DNA of 64,000 nt from Sphingomonas rubra (GCF_900115745.1 NZ_FOXP01000010.1:116312-180311); one strand, 5' to 3'. Counted from the first letter of the stretch, positions 35,163 to 44,285 are shown. Notes: generated by a model from the letters alone, not told the origin. Numbers and translations: made by a program.

Positions 35163-36413
35163 ATGATGGCGCAACTCGATACCCGCGAGAAACTGGCGAT
35201 CCTCGCCGACGCGGCGAAATACGATGCGTCCTGCGCGTCGTCGGGCACCGACAAGCGCAATTCGAAGGACGGCAAGGGTCTCGGCTCGACCGAGGGGATG
35301 GGCATCTGCCACGCCTATGCACCCGACGGCCGCTGCATCAGCCTGCTCAAGATCCTGCTGACGAACAGCTGCATCTTCGACTGCCATTATTGCATCAATC
35401 GCAAAAGTTCGAACGTCCGTCGTGCTCGCTTTACAGCCAAGGAGGTCGTCGACCTGACGATCGCCTTCTACAAGCGCAATTATATCGAGGGGCTGTTCCT
35501 CTCCTCCGGGATCATCCGCTCCTCCAACTATACGATGGAGCAGATGGTCGAGGTGGCGCGATCCTTGCGTGAGGATCATCATTTCCGCGGCTACATTCAC
35601 CTCAAGACCATCCCCGACGCCGATCCCGAGCTGGTTCACCAGGCCGGGCTCTACGCCGACCGCGTGTCGATCAACATCGAACTGCCGACCGTCGGCGGGC
35701 TGAAGCGCCTCGCGCCCGAGAAGGATGGCGCGCGCATCGAGACCGCGATGACCGAGGTGAAGGCGTCGATCGCCGACACAGCCGATGCGCGCGCGAAGTA
35801 CAAGTCCGCCCCACGCTTCGCCCCCGCCGGCCAGTCGACGCAGATGATCGTCGGTGCCGATGCCGCAACGGATGGCGACATCGTCCGGAAGGCGTCGACG
35901 CTCTACGACCGCTTCGGCCTGCGCCGCGTCTATTATTCCGCCTTCAGCCCCATCCCCGACGCATCGGCCGTGCTGCCGCTCCAGCGCCCGCCGCTGATGC
36001 GCGAGCATCGCCTCTACCAGTCCGATTGGTTGATGCGCTTCTACGAATTTCAGCCGCACGAGGTGGTCGCCGCCGCCGACGACGCGACGGGGATGCTGCC
36101 GCTCGATATCGATCCCAAGCTCGCCTGGGCGCTCAAGTTCCGCGACCGCTTCCCCGTCGACATCAACCGCGCGCCGCGCGAGATGTTGTTGCGCGTGCCC
36201 GGCCTCGGCGTGAAGGCGGTGAACGGCATCCTCGCCAGCCGCCGCTGGCGCCGCCTTCACCTCGCCGACGTCGCCCGCCTGACGGTCTCGATCGCCAAGC
36301 TGTGCCCCTTCATCGTCGCCGAGGATTGGCGCCCCGTCGTGCTCAGCGACCGGGCCGACCTCCGCCCCGTCGTCGCCCCCAAGAAGCAGCAACTGGAACT
36401 GTTCGCGGCGTGA
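35163..36413 (+). CDS. Radical SAM protein, putative DNA modification/repair (UdgX-linked)
   Basis: A 416-residue radical SAM enzyme from ATG 35163 (35166 is also possible). The [4Fe-4S] motif is Cys70-x3-Cys74-x2-Cys77 (NSCIFDCHYCIN). Residues about 325-365 are a ComEA-like double HhH (DINRAPREMLLRVPGLGVKA), suggesting DNA contact. The family is known as the radical SAM protein linked to a uracil-DNA-glycosylase homologue, and that partner follows 37 bases downstream. A DNA-lesion reversal or base-modification role is predicted, but the reaction is unknown. The C-terminus KKQQLELFAA is typical. Confidence 0.9.
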   Translation: MMAQLDTREKLAILADAAKYDASCASSGTDKRNSKDGKGLGSTEGMGICHAYAPDGRCISLLKILLTNSCIFDCHYCINRKSSNVRRARFTAKEVVDLTIAFYKRNYIEGLFLSSGIIRSSNYTMEQMVEVARSLREDHHFRGYIHLKTIPDADPELVHQAGLYADRVSINIELPTVGGLKRLAPEKDGARIETAMTEVKASIADTADARAKYKSAPRFAPAGQSTQMIVGADAATDGDIVRKASTLYDRFGLRRVYYSAFSPIPDASAVLPLQRPPLMREHRLYQSDWLMRFYEFQPHEVVAAADDATGMLPLDIDPKLAWALKFRDRFPVDINRAPREMLLRVPGLGVKAVNGILASRRWRRLHLADVARLTVSIAKLCPFIVAEDWRPVVLSDRADLRPVVAPKKQQLELFAA

Positions 36414-36450
36414 GCCGGGAAACAAGTGCCCGTCAACGAATTGAAGGCGG

Positions 36451-37851
36451 ATGCGCGTCGTGACCCTCTCCGCCCCCGACGACTTCGACGCCTGGCGCGA
36501 CGCCGCCCGCGGCCTCGCCGCCGACGGCACGCCCTCCGATGATGTCGTGTGGCAGGTCGGCGACGTGCCCACCGACCTGTTCGCCGGCGAGGCGGAGAGC
36601 CGCGCCGCGCCCGCCCCCTCGCCCGGCTTCGCGGTGCCGCGCGCGTTCCTCGATCTCGCCCGCAACGTCGTGCTGGCGAGTGACCCCGAACGGTTCGCGC
36701 TGCTCTACACCGCGCTCACCCGCCTGCGTCGCGAGCCAAAGCTGATGGAGGATCAGGCCGATCCGCTGATCCGCCGGGTGGAGCGGATCGCCAAGGACGT
36801 GCGCCGCGACATCCACAAGATGCGCGCCTTTCTTCGCTTCCGCGAGGCGGCCGATGCGGATGGCCCGCGCTACGTCGCCTGGTTCGAGCCCGACCACCAC
36901 ATCGTCCGCGCCAACGCCGCCTTCTTCGTCAACCGCTTCGCCAGCATGCGCTGGTCGATCCTGACGCCGGAGGTGTCGATCCACTGGAACGGCACCGCAC
37001 TGTCCGAAGGGCCGGGCGCGGCCCGGACCGACGCGCCCGACGGCGATCCGACGGAGGAGGTGTGGAAAACCTACTACGCCAACATCTTCAATCCCGCCCG
37101 CGTCAAGGTCGGCGCGATGCTGAAGGAGATGCCGCGCAAATACTGGAAGAACATGCCGGAAACCGCGCTGGTGCCGCAACTGCTCGCCGACGCGCAGGCC
37201 AGGGAGGCGACGATGATCGAGACCGCACAGGCCAAGGATCATGCCGGCATCGGCGGCAACAGCCTGGCCGCGTGGGAGGCGCTGCGCGACGAGGCGGCCG
37301 GCTGCACACGCTGCCCGCTCTACAAGCCCGCCACCCAGACCGTGTTCGGTGAGGGTCCGGTCGACGCGGCGCTGATGTTCGTCGGCGAGCAGCCCGGCGA
37401 CCAGGAGGACCTAGCCGGCCGCCCCTTTGTCGGTCCCGCCGGCCAGGTCTTCAACCGCGCGCTGGGCGAAGCGGGCGTCGACCGCACCCGCGTCTACGTC
37501 ACCAACGCGGTCAAGCATTTCAAATACGAGCAACGCGGCAAGCGCCGCGTCCATTCCTCGCCGGGCGCGGGCGAGATCAAGGCGTGCCACTGGTGGATCG
37601 ATCAGGAACGCATGCTGATCCGCCCGCAGGTGACGGTCGCCCTCGGCGCCACCGCCGCCCGCTCGCTGTTCGGCAAGCCGATGACCATCTCGCGCGAGCG
37701 GGGCCGCGTGCTGGAGCTACCCGGCGGCGGCGCGGCGTGGATCACCGTCCACCCGAGCTACCTGCTGCGCCTGCCCGACGAGGCGAAGAAGGCGGAGGAA
37801 TATGCGCGCTTCGTCGAGGATCTGCGGACGGCCCACGCGTCGCTGGGGTAG
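36451..37851 (+). CDS. DUF4130 domain fused to UdgX uracil-DNA binding/glycosylase
   Basis: A 466-residue two-domain protein. Residues about 60-250 are DUF4130, found next to radical SAM proteins (RVERIAKDVRRDIHKMRAFL; WFEPDHHIVRANAAFFVNRF). Residues about 275-466 are a family-4-like UDG of the UdgX type: GEQPGDQEDLAGRPFVGPAG and the R-loop KRRVHSSPGAGE, in which His368 is the residue that in UdgX bonds covalently to the abasic site after uracil removal. Iron-sulfur ligands visible are Cys285, Cys288 and Cys379; no fourth Cys is present. Together with the upstream gene it forms a two-gene DNA-repair cassette. Confidence 0.92.
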   Translation: MRVVTLSAPDDFDAWRDAARGLAADGTPSDDVVWQVGDVPTDLFAGEAESRAAPAPSPGFAVPRAFLDLARNVVLASDPERFALLYTALTRLRREPKLMEDQADPLIRRVERIAKDVRRDIHKMRAFLRFREAADADGPRYVAWFEPDHHIVRANAAFFVNRFASMRWSILTPEVSIHWNGTALSEGPGAARTDAPDGDPTEEVWKTYYANIFNPARVKVGAMLKEMPRKYWKNMPETALVPQLLADAQAREATMIETAQAKDHAGIGGNSLAAWEALRDEAAGCTRCPLYKPATQTVFGEGPVDAALMFVGEQPGDQEDLAGRPFVGPAGQVFNRALGEAGVDRTRVYVTNAVKHFKYEQRGKRRVHSSPGAGEIKACHWWIDQERMLIRPQVTVALGATAARSLFGKPMTISRERGRVLELPGGGAAWITVHPSYLLRLPDEAKKAEEYARFVEDLRTAHASLG

Positions 37852-37866
37852 GGAACGCTCCTTAAT

Positions 37867-37962
37867 CGTCACCCCGGACTTGATCCGGCGTCCATCGTGC
37901 CGCGAACTCTCAGGCCGTTGGTCACGCGGAACCATGGATGCCGGGTCAAGCCCGGCATGACG
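37867..37962. repeat. Palindromic repeat, GTCATGCCGGGC family (copy 2)
   Basis: The right arm CATGGATGCCGGGTCAAGCC, continuing to CGGCATGACG, pairs imperfectly with the left arm CGTCACCCCGGACTTGATCC. It is related to the perfect copy at 3017-3100. It lies between the UdgX fusion and a convergent aldo/keto reductase gene. Confidence 0.8.
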
Positions 37963-37989
37963 ACGGTTTTTAGCGCTGGCCTGATCGTT

Positions 37990-38787
37990 CTACATCGAGT
38001 TCGGCTCCGGTCCCAACCGACCGTCCTCCCGGTCCATCGCGTCGATCGCCGCCACATCCTCGTCGTCGAGCGTCAGGTCCTCCGCGGCCAGATTGTCGCT
38101 CAGATGCTCGGCGCTAGATGCCTTGGGGATCACCGAATAGCCCTTCGTCAGATGCCAGGCAATCACCACCTGCGCCGCCGAGCGGCCGTGCTTGTCGGCG
38201 ATCCGCACGATGTCGGCGTCGTCGAGCAGCCCCTTGCCCTGCCCGATCGGGCTCCAGCTCTGCGTGACGATGCCGTGCGCCTGGTGATAGGCAACATTCT
38301 CCCGCTGCTGAAAGGTCGGATGCAGCTCGATCTGGTTGACTGCCGGCGTCACCCCTGTCGCCTCTCGGATCGCGTCGAGATGCTCGGGCAGGAAGTTCGA
38401 CACGCCGATCGACCGGGTCTTGCCCGCATCGCGCAGGCCCACCATCGCCCGCCACGCGTCGACGTACCGCCCCTGTGCCGGCGACGGCCAGTGCATCAGA
38501 TACAGGTCAACCGCGTCGACGCCGAGCAGCGCCAGGCTCTCGTCCAGCGCGGCCTCCGCATCGCCCTGGCGATCGTTCCACAGCTTGGTGGTCAGGAACA
38601 CGGCCGTGCCTTTCAGCCCCTCGCCGACCCCGCGCTCGTTGTTGTAGATCGCGGCGGTGTCGACCAGCCGGAAGCCGAGGTCGATCCCCTTGCGCACCAC
38701 GGCCGCGGCCTGACTGTCGGGGATTTGCCACGTGCCCATGCCCAGCTGGGGCATGGTGCGGCCGTCGTTCAGGGTAAGGTCTGTCAT
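37990..38787 (-). CDS. Aldo/keto reductase, 2,5-diketo-D-gluconate reductase-like
   Basis: A 265-residue AKR of the prokaryotic AKR5 type, from ATG 38787; the frame opens further upstream but the family starts at LNDGRTMPQLGMGTW. The catalytic tetrad is visible: Asp and Tyr in RLVDTAAIYNNE, Lys in TTKLWND, and His in LMHWPSP. NADPH-binding residues are in VIPKASSAEHL. Relatives (DkgA/DkgB) reduce methylglyoxal and 2,5-diketogluconate. It is a single gene, divergent from the DedA gene across 73 bases. Confidence 0.92.
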   Translation of the reverse strand: MTDLTLNDGRTMPQLGMGTWQIPDSQAAAVVRKGIDLGFRLVDTAAIYNNERGVGEGLKGTAVFLTTKLWNDRQGDAEAALDESLALLGVDAVDLYLMHWPSPAQGRYVDAWRAMVGLRDAGKTRSIGVSNFLPEHLDAIREATGVTPAVNQIELHPTFQQRENVAYHQAHGIVTQSWSPIGQGKGLLDDADIVRIADKHGRSAAQVVIAWHLTKGYSVIPKASSAEHLSDNLAAEDLTLDDEDVAAIDAMDREDGRLGPEPNSM

Positions 38788-38860
38788 CCGCCCCCAACCA
38801 CCCGTCCGTGATCGTGGTTCCGATTGACGCTTCGCCGCCGATCGACCAACGCAAGGCCCC

Positions 38861-39496
38861 ATGTTCGAAACGATCCTGTCCGCGCTCGCCTCGTTCGTCA
38901 TCGCGGTGATCTCCTGGGGCGGTTACCTCGGCATCGCCCTCCTCATGGCGATCGAGAGCGCCTGCGTGCCGCTGCCGTCCGAACTCATCATGCCGTTCGC
39001 GGGCTATCTCGTCTCCACGGGGCAGTTCGACCTATTTCTGGCGGCCACCGCCGGCGCGCTCGGCTGCAATCTCGGCTCGATCGTCGCCTACGAGGTCGGC
39101 AAGCGCGGCGGCCGCCCGGTGGCGGAGCGCTGGGGCAAGTACCTGCTGATCGGCGCGGACGAGCTCGACGCGGCCGATCGCTTCTTCGCGCGCTGGGGCA
39201 ATCTCGCGGTGCTGGTCGGCCGGCTGCTGCCCGTCATCCGCACCTTTATCGCCTTTCCCGCGGGCGTCGCACGAATGCCGCTGGTGCCGTTCCACCTCTA
39301 CACCTTTATCGGCTCCTGGCCGTTCTGCCTGGGTCTCGCCTGGGTGGGGATGAAGCTGGGCGACCAGTGGAACAGCGACCCGCGCCTGAAGGCCGCCTTC
39401 CACCAAGCCGACCTCGCCATCGGCCTGGTGCTGGTCGCACTGGTCGCCCTTTACGTCTGGCACCGCATCCGCGGCATCAGGAAAAACCGCGCCTAG
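38861..39496 (+). CDS. DedA-family membrane protein
   Basis: A 211-residue inner-membrane protein of the DedA/VTT (SNARE-associated) family. Hydrophobic segments include two re-entrant regions; the conserved acidic residue lies in IESACVPLPSELIMPFAG, and the signature FARWG followed by GRLLPVIRTFIAFPAGVARM carries the two essential arginines. DedA proteins act as lipid scramblases, some recycling undecaprenyl phosphate or phosphatidylethanolamine, and need the proton-motive force. A single gene with no partner nearby. Confidence 0.92.
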   Translation: MFETILSALASFVIAVISWGGYLGIALLMAIESACVPLPSELIMPFAGYLVSTGQFDLFLAATAGALGCNLGSIVAYEVGKRGGRPVAERWGKYLLIGADELDAADRFFARWGNLAVLVGRLLPVIRTFIAFPAGVARMPLVPFHLYTFIGSWPFCLGLAWVGMKLGDQWNSDPRLKAAFHQADLAIGLVLVALVALYVWHRIRGIRKNRA

Positions 39497-39505
39497 TCGG
39501 CTGGT

Positions 39506-40915
39506 CTAGTATCGCGCCACCCGCCTGACCAACCACATCCCCAGTGGCACCGCCACCGCGAGATACAGCGCGAAGCCGTGCCACGCGGTCCAGCCCAGCC
39601 ACTCGCTCGGCCAGGTGCGCAAGTCGCCGCGCAGGAACCATTGTTTCATCACGTAGCGCCAGAAGGGATAGCGGTACTCGGGCGGCGCAAAGACGTCGGC
39701 CGCCGCGATCGCCGCGTTGATCGCCACCGACAGCGCGAGCAGCGCCGCCACGCCCCACCGCTCCCACGCCGTGCGCAGGCCTGCCCACCAAGGCGCCAGG
39801 CCGATGCCGAGCAGCGCCGCCGCCGGCATGGCGTGGCGCGGACCGGTCGAGTTGCCGCCGTCCCAGTAGACATAGGCCGCGTTGACCAGCAGCACCGCCG
39901 CCGCGGCCAGTGCCGCCATCACCGCCAGCGACCGGGTCCGCGGCCGGTCTCCGAGCGACGCCAGGCCGAGCGGCGCGACGAGCAGCACCGGTGCCACCCA
40001 GAACAGCCCGCGCCGGTCGCCGACCAGGATCTCGACCAGCACGGCGATGCGTGGCCAGCCCAGCCCGAACAGGCCCTGCTTCATGCCGTCGAACCCTTCG
40101 ACGCCCGAATAGCCGATGCGGAACGGCGTGCCGAAGGCGAGCAGATTGTAGCTGAGCAGCGGCATCAGCCCGGCGAGGCCCGCCGCCGCGGCGAGGGCGA
40201 TCGCGCGTCGCCCCTCCGCCGTGTCGCGCCAGCGCCACGCGGCCCAGCCGGCGATCACCGATCCGGCGATCACCGCCTGATACTCGACCACCGCCGCCAG
40301 CCCCAGCGCCACGCCGCCGAGCAGTGCCGCGCGCGTGCCGGGCGGACTGAGGAAGTTCCGGATCGCCACCAAGTACAGGGCGGCGACCGCCGCGTGCCCC
40401 GTCACCGTGGTCGACCAGCCCCATAAGGGCGTGCCCAGCATCGTGCCGACCGCGCCGAACAGCGCGGCGCCGCGCACGCCGGTGCTCGCCAGGCCGATGT
40501 CGTAGAGCAGCACCGCCGCCAGCCCTGCGAGCAGCGCCGGCCCCAGCGCCACCGCCATTCGCTGTCGCAGCCGCAGGAAGCGCGCGAAGCCGGGATCGTA
40601 CGGCGATAGGCCGTGGTCGGCGGAGGTCGTGCCCGTCGCCCAGGTCGCCAGCGCGACCGCCGGCACCGCGAGCAGCGTCATGCCCGGCGCCTTGTCGGAA
40701 TAAGTGTGGGCGCCGAACGTCGCCTTGTCGATCGTCAGGCCGGCGAACTCGTCGATCGTGGCGTCGCCCTGCTCGACCAGGCTGACCGCCGCGAACATCC
40801 GCACCGCGTTGTTGGGGTTGAGCTCCCAGGAGCCGAACCACGCCACCGACAGCCAGACGAGCAGGAACAGCATCGCCCGCACCCCGCGATCCGGCCGCAC
40901 TGCCTCCGTCTCCAT
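39506..40915 (-). CDS. GT-C-like polytopic membrane protein (probable glycosyltransferase)
   Basis: A 469-residue protein from ATG 40915 (the frame is open to ATG 40951) with 10-12 hydrophobic helices. An acidic loop after the first helix (LVEQGDATIDEFAGLTIDKA) and the segment THTYSDKAPGMTLLAVP-type motif (KAPGMTLLAVPAVAL) are like the lumenal catalytic loop of dolichyl-phosphate-mannose-dependent GT-C enzymes. YNLLAFGTPFRIGYSGVEG also recurs in such proteins. A lipid-linked sugar transfer to envelope molecules is plausible but not demonstrated. It converges on the DedA gene nine bases away. Confidence 0.65.
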   Translation of the reverse strand: METEAVRPDRGVRAMLFLLVWLSVAWFGSWELNPNNAVRMFAAVSLVEQGDATIDEFAGLTIDKATFGAHTYSDKAPGMTLLAVPAVALATWATGTTSADHGLSPYDPGFARFLRLRQRMAVALGPALLAGLAAVLLYDIGLASTGVRGAALFGAVGTMLGTPLWGWSTTVTGHAAVAALYLVAIRNFLSPPGTRAALLGGVALGLAAVVEYQAVIAGSVIAGWAAWRWRDTAEGRRAIALAAAAGLAGLMPLLSYNLLAFGTPFRIGYSGVEGFDGMKQGLFGLGWPRIAVLVEILVGDRRGLFWVAPVLLVAPLGLASLGDRPRTRSLAVMAALAAAAVLLVNAAYVYWDGGNSTGPRHAMPAAALLGIGLAPWWAGLRTAWERWGVAALLALSVAINAAIAAADVFAPPEYRYPFWRYVMKQWFLRGDLRTWPSEWLGWTAWHGFALYLAVAVPLGMWLVRRVARY

Positions 40916-40941
40916 CACGATCACCCCACCCGGCCTACACT

Positions 40942-41090
40942 GGACCGACATTCAGCGTAGACAGGTTTTCGCCCTTCCAGCCACCCCGGCGAAGGCCGGG
41001 GCCCAGATGGGGGACAGGCATGTCGAGTCCTGGCACCTCTTCAAGAACCTTCCCTACCGGACCCCGGCCTTCTCCGCGGTGGGAAGATAC
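40942..41090. repeat. Palindromic repeat, CCCCGGCGAAGGCCGGGG family (copy 3)
   Basis: The left part CCACCCCGGCGAAGGCCGGG (from 40981) pairs with GGACCCCGGCCTTCTCCGCG (to about 41078), with outer pieces CGACATTCAGCG and ATCGATCC-like ends shared with copy 5 at 58695. The remaining gap 41091-41293, between the repeat and the next stop codon, shows no gene or RNA that I can recognise. Confidence 0.8.
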
Positions 41091-41293
41091 TGGATATCGA
41101 TCCGCTCCATACCGGCGCCCGACCGGATCAGATCACCGGCACGAAGGTAATGCGGATTCGGGGAGGGTCCAAGGACGGAGCGATGCCCGATTTATCGTGC
41201 CCGAGGAGCAATGCCGCAGCCGATCGACAGCACCCCGCCGGGTGAGCGGTCGTCCACAGGGCGATGACGGTATCCAAGCCCGATCGCGATCTC

Positions 41294-41797
41294 TTACTGC
41301 CCTTCGCGCTGCGCCCGGCGGCGTTCGGCGTTGGCGGTGCGATTGGCGGCGGCCGCCTGTCCCCAGCAACCGGTGGCGCCACCGGCGCCCACCGCCGAGC
41401 AGCTGCCGATCGAGTTGACGCCCGCGCCCGCGCTCAGCGTATCCTGCGCGCGCGCCGCCCAGCTGCGGTTCTCCGGGGTGATGACCATGTTGCGCAGCTC
41501 CTTGGGCACGCGGAACTGCTCGTCCGCGCCGCGCCGCTCGCACACCACGATCTCGTCACCGTCGTTGTTGGTCGGGCATTTCTCGTTGCCGTAGAGGACC
41601 AGCACGCCGTTGACCGGCGCGCCGCGGCCGACCGCCGCGGGGGCGGAGACGGGCCTGGCGCGATCGATCCCGGGCAGCGCCGCCTGCGCGGGCGTCAGCT
41701 TGCCCGTCGGCGGCGCTGGCGGCCCCGCCTGCTGCGCGGCGGCGGGCATCGCCGCCAGGGCGACGGGCGCCAGCGCCGCCAGGATGATCGTCTTCAT
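41294..41797 (-). CDS. Exported hypothetical protein
   Basis: A 167-residue protein from ATG 41797, with GGGAG six bases upstream. A signal peptide (cleaved near AAAQQ) precedes a Pro/Ala-rich segment and a core with two Cys (NEKCPTNNDGDEIVVCERRG) probably joined by a disulfide, followed by FRVPKELRN and a Gly/Cys-rich region. The C-terminus is Asn/Arg/Ala-rich and charged. This C-x-N-N-x-x-D-E-I-V-V-C arrangement is seen in small periplasmic sphingomonad proteins, but no function is known to me. It lies 24 bases downstream of coq7 on the same strand. Confidence 0.72.
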   Translation of the reverse strand: MKTIILAALAPVALAAMPAAAQQAGPPAPPTGKLTPAQAALPGIDRARPVSAPAAVGRGAPVNGVLVLYGNEKCPTNNDGDEIVVCERRGADEQFRVPKELRNMVITPENRSWAARAQDTLSAGAGVNSIGSCSAVGAGGATGCWGQAAAANRTANAERRRAQREGQ

Positions 41798-41821
41798 GTC
41801 ACTCTCCCGGAACATGGATGC

Positions 41822-42355
41822 TCAGATTCGCTTGGCCGCCGCGATCGCGACCTTGCAGCCCAGCCGGATGAAGCCGGACAGGATCGGGTAGCCGAACGCG
41901 TTCTCCGCCCCCGCCGCCAGCGCGTGGTCGCGGTGTTCCAGCTCCTCGGCCTGGAAATCGGCGATCGCCGCGGACAGCTCCGGGTCGCTGTCGCCCAGTT
42001 CCTCCAGCTGCTCGGCGTAATGCTTGTCGATCTCGGTCTCGACCGCGGCGGTGCAGGCCATCGCCGCGTCCGGCCCCAGTGCCGCCGTCGCCGCGCCCAG
42101 CGCGAAGCCCGCGACGTTCCAGAACGGCTGGAACAGCGTCGGCCGCACACCGCGTTCCACGATCATCCGGTCGAAAAAGGCGCGGTGCCGCTCCTCCTGC
42201 GCCGCCATGTGGTGGATCGCGCGGCTCGACGGGTGCCGGTCGCCCAGCACCGCCAGCTGCCCGGCATAGATGCGCGTCGCGCCATACTCGCCCGCCTGGT
42301 CGACGCGGATCATCGCGTCGGTCACCTCGCGGCGGTCACCCGGTTTCCAGCTCAT
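41822..42355 (-). CDS. coq7: Coq7-type demethoxyubiquinone hydroxylase
   Basis: A 177-residue di-iron carboxylate monooxygenase that performs a late ring hydroxylation in ubiquinone synthesis. Iron ligands are in DQAGEYGATRIYAGQ, AAQEERHRAFFD, TEIDKHYAEQLEE and EELEHRDHA. Expected length for Coq7. ATG 42355 overlaps the stop of dsbB (ATGA); the two are coupled. Since DsbB donates electrons to ubiquinone, the coupling of dsbB with a ubiquinone-biosynthesis gene makes functional sense. Confidence 0.93.
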   Translation of the reverse strand: MSWKPGDRREVTDAMIRVDQAGEYGATRIYAGQLAVLGDRHPSSRAIHHMAAQEERHRAFFDRMIVERGVRPTLFQPFWNVAGFALGAATAALGPDAAMACTAAVETEIDKHYAEQLEELGDSDPELSAAIADFQAEELEHRDHALAAGAENAFGYPILSGFIRLGCKVAIAAAKRI

Positions 42356-42825
42356 CTCGCGTTCCTCAACATCGCCAGGATCACCAACGCACCGCCGAGC
42401 GATAGGATCGCGTTGAACCCCGCCAGCGACACGCCCGCGAACGTCCACTGCGCCTGGTCGCAGCGCACCAGCGGCGCCGCCAGGATCGCCTTCAGCCGCG
42501 CCGCCGCGTCCAGTCCGCCCATGTCGACGGTCGAGGTGCAGGCGGTGAACCCGTTCCACCAGTGATATTCCACGCCGGCGTGCAGCACGCCGATCACCCC
42601 CGACGCGGCGATCGCCAGCGCGGCGAGCACCACCAGCGGCCGCCTCGCGCCGGGCATGACCAGGCCGAGCGCCGCCAGCGCCACCGCCGCGTAATGCGGC
42701 CAGCGCTGCCAATGGCACATCTCGCACGGGTAGAGCCCGCCGATCAGCTGCGATCCCCACGCCCCCGCGAGCAGCCCCGCGGGCAGCAGCAACGCCAGGA
42801 TGTTGGCGGTGCGCAGCGACCTCAC
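42352..42825 (-). CDS. dsbB: Disulfide bond formation protein DsbB
   Basis: A 157-residue four-helix membrane protein. The quinone-proximal pair is Cys34-Glu-Met-Cys37 (YPCEMCHWQRWPHY) and the periplasmic pair is Cys96 (FTACTSTVD) and Cys122 (VRCDQAQW). It re-oxidises DsbA-type proteins, such as the tandem pair at 32735-34138, passing electrons to ubiquinone. The start is GTG 42825, overlapping the stop of ctpA (GTGA). Confidence 0.92.
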   Translation of the reverse strand: MRSLRTANILALLLPAGLLAGAWGSQLIGGLYPCEMCHWQRWPHYAAVALAALGLVMPGARRPLVVLAALAIAASGVIGVLHAGVEYHWWNGFTACTSTVDMGGLDAAARLKAILAAPLVRCDQAQWTFAGVSLAGFNAILSLGGALVILAMLRNAR

Positions 42826-44168
42826 TTGGGCGTCGTCTTCACCGGCGACCTAGTCGCCGCCGCGACTTGCGTCGCCCCGCCTAGCCGCGCCACCGTCTTC
42901 AGCGCGTAGTAGAGCTGGAAATCCTCGATCCCCTGCTTCTTCAGCTGGTCCGCCGTGGCGGCGAAGCGCGGATCGGTCTTGGTATCCTCCTCCAGGATCG
43001 CGTTGTCCGCCTTGACCTCGTTGATGAGGTGGCGGCGCAGGTCCGCCTCGCGGAACACGGGGCGTGTCTTGTAATCGGGATCGCTGATCTGCGGCACGCG
43101 GATGTCGGGCTCGATCCCGCCCTCCTGCACCGACCGGCCGGACGGGGTGAAGTAGCGTGCCGTGGTCAGCCGCAGCGCCGTCTCCGGTCCCAGCGGCAGC
43201 AGCGTCTGCACCGATCCCTTGCCGAACGACCGCTCGCCCATGATGAGCGCGCGGTGATGATCCTGCAGCGCACCCGCCACGATCTCGGACGCGGAGGCGC
43301 TGCCCGGATTGGTCAGCACCACCACCGGCAGGCCGTGCGCGTCGTCACCGGGCTTGGCGAAATAGCGTTCGATGTCGGTCTTCTCGCGCCCGCGCTGCGA
43401 CACGATCTCGCCGCGGTCGAGGAACGCGTCGCTGACCGCGATCGCCTGCGTCAGCAGCCCGCCGCCATTGTCGCGCAGGTCGACGACGTAGCCGAGCGGC
43501 CGGTGCCCCAGCGCCTTGTCGATCGCCATGATCGCCCCGCGCGTGTCGGCGCCCGTCGCCTCGGAGAAGGTGTTAATGTTGATATAGCCGACGTCGCCAC
43601 GCACCTCCCACTTGACCGGCTTCTGGGTGATGACCTGACGTACCAGGGTGACGTCGATCGGCTTGGTGGTGCCGGGCCTGACCAGCGTCAGCGCGATCTT
43701 GGTGCCCGGTTTTCCGCGCATCGCGTTCACCGCCTCGTCCAGCGTCCCGCCGTAGAGCAGCTTGCCATCAATATGGGTGATATAGTCCCCGGACTTCACC
43801 CCGGCATTGGCAGCGGGCGTATCCTCCTGCGGCGCCACCACCTTGACCGCGCCGTCCTCCATCTGGACGGTCAGGCCGAGGCCGCCGTAATTCCCCTCCG
43901 TCATGATCCGCATGTTCTGGAAATCGAGCGCGTCGACGTAGCTCGAATGCGGGTCGAGCGAGGTCAGCATCCCCTGAATCGCGCCCTTGATGAGCGTCTT
44001 GTCGTCGACCTTGTCGACGTAATCCGCCTTGATCCGGTTGAACACGTCCAGGAACTGATCGAACTCGCGGTAGGTATCGGTATCGGCCGCCGCCATCGCC
44101 GCGGTGGCAAGCGGGATCGCCGACAGCGCGGCGGCGATCGCAGTGGCAGTAAGGAGCGGACGGCGCAT
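42822..44168 (-). CDS. ctpA: C-terminal processing peptidase (S41 family)
   Basis: A 448-residue exported carboxy-terminal protease from ATG 44168. After the signal peptide comes a cap region, a PDZ domain (about 88-170; GGLGLTVQMEDG, AGVKSGDYI), and the S41 core with the Ser/Lys dyad: Ser in NPGSASASEIVAG (about residue 292-295) and Lys317 in RSFGKGSVQ. Such proteases trim periplasmic and envelope proteins. Position directly after an EnvC-like gene is the conserved alphaproteobacterial order rlmH-envC-ctpA. Confidence 0.95.
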   Translation of the reverse strand: MRRPLLTATAIAAALSAIPLATAAMAAADTDTYREFDQFLDVFNRIKADYVDKVDDKTLIKGAIQGMLTSLDPHSSYVDALDFQNMRIMTEGNYGGLGLTVQMEDGAVKVVAPQEDTPAANAGVKSGDYITHIDGKLLYGGTLDEAVNAMRGKPGTKIALTLVRPGTTKPIDVTLVRQVITQKPVKWEVRGDVGYININTFSEATGADTRGAIMAIDKALGHRPLGYVVDLRDNGGGLLTQAIAVSDAFLDRGEIVSQRGREKTDIERYFAKPGDDAHGLPVVVLTNPGSASASEIVAGALQDHHRALIMGERSFGKGSVQTLLPLGPETALRLTTARYFTPSGRSVQEGGIEPDIRVPQISDPDYKTRPVFREADLRRHLINEVKADNAILEEDTKTDPRFAATADQLKKQGIEDFQLYYALKTVARLGGATQVAAATRSPVKTTPK

Positions 44169-44285
44169 GAAGGTTCCGTGGTCGGGAGGAAGTGCGTGCT
44201 TTCTAGCGGAAAAGCGCACCGCATCAAAGCGCCCGGATGGCTGAACCGCCGCTGACCGTCCGCACGGGGCGGACAGCACCGGACC

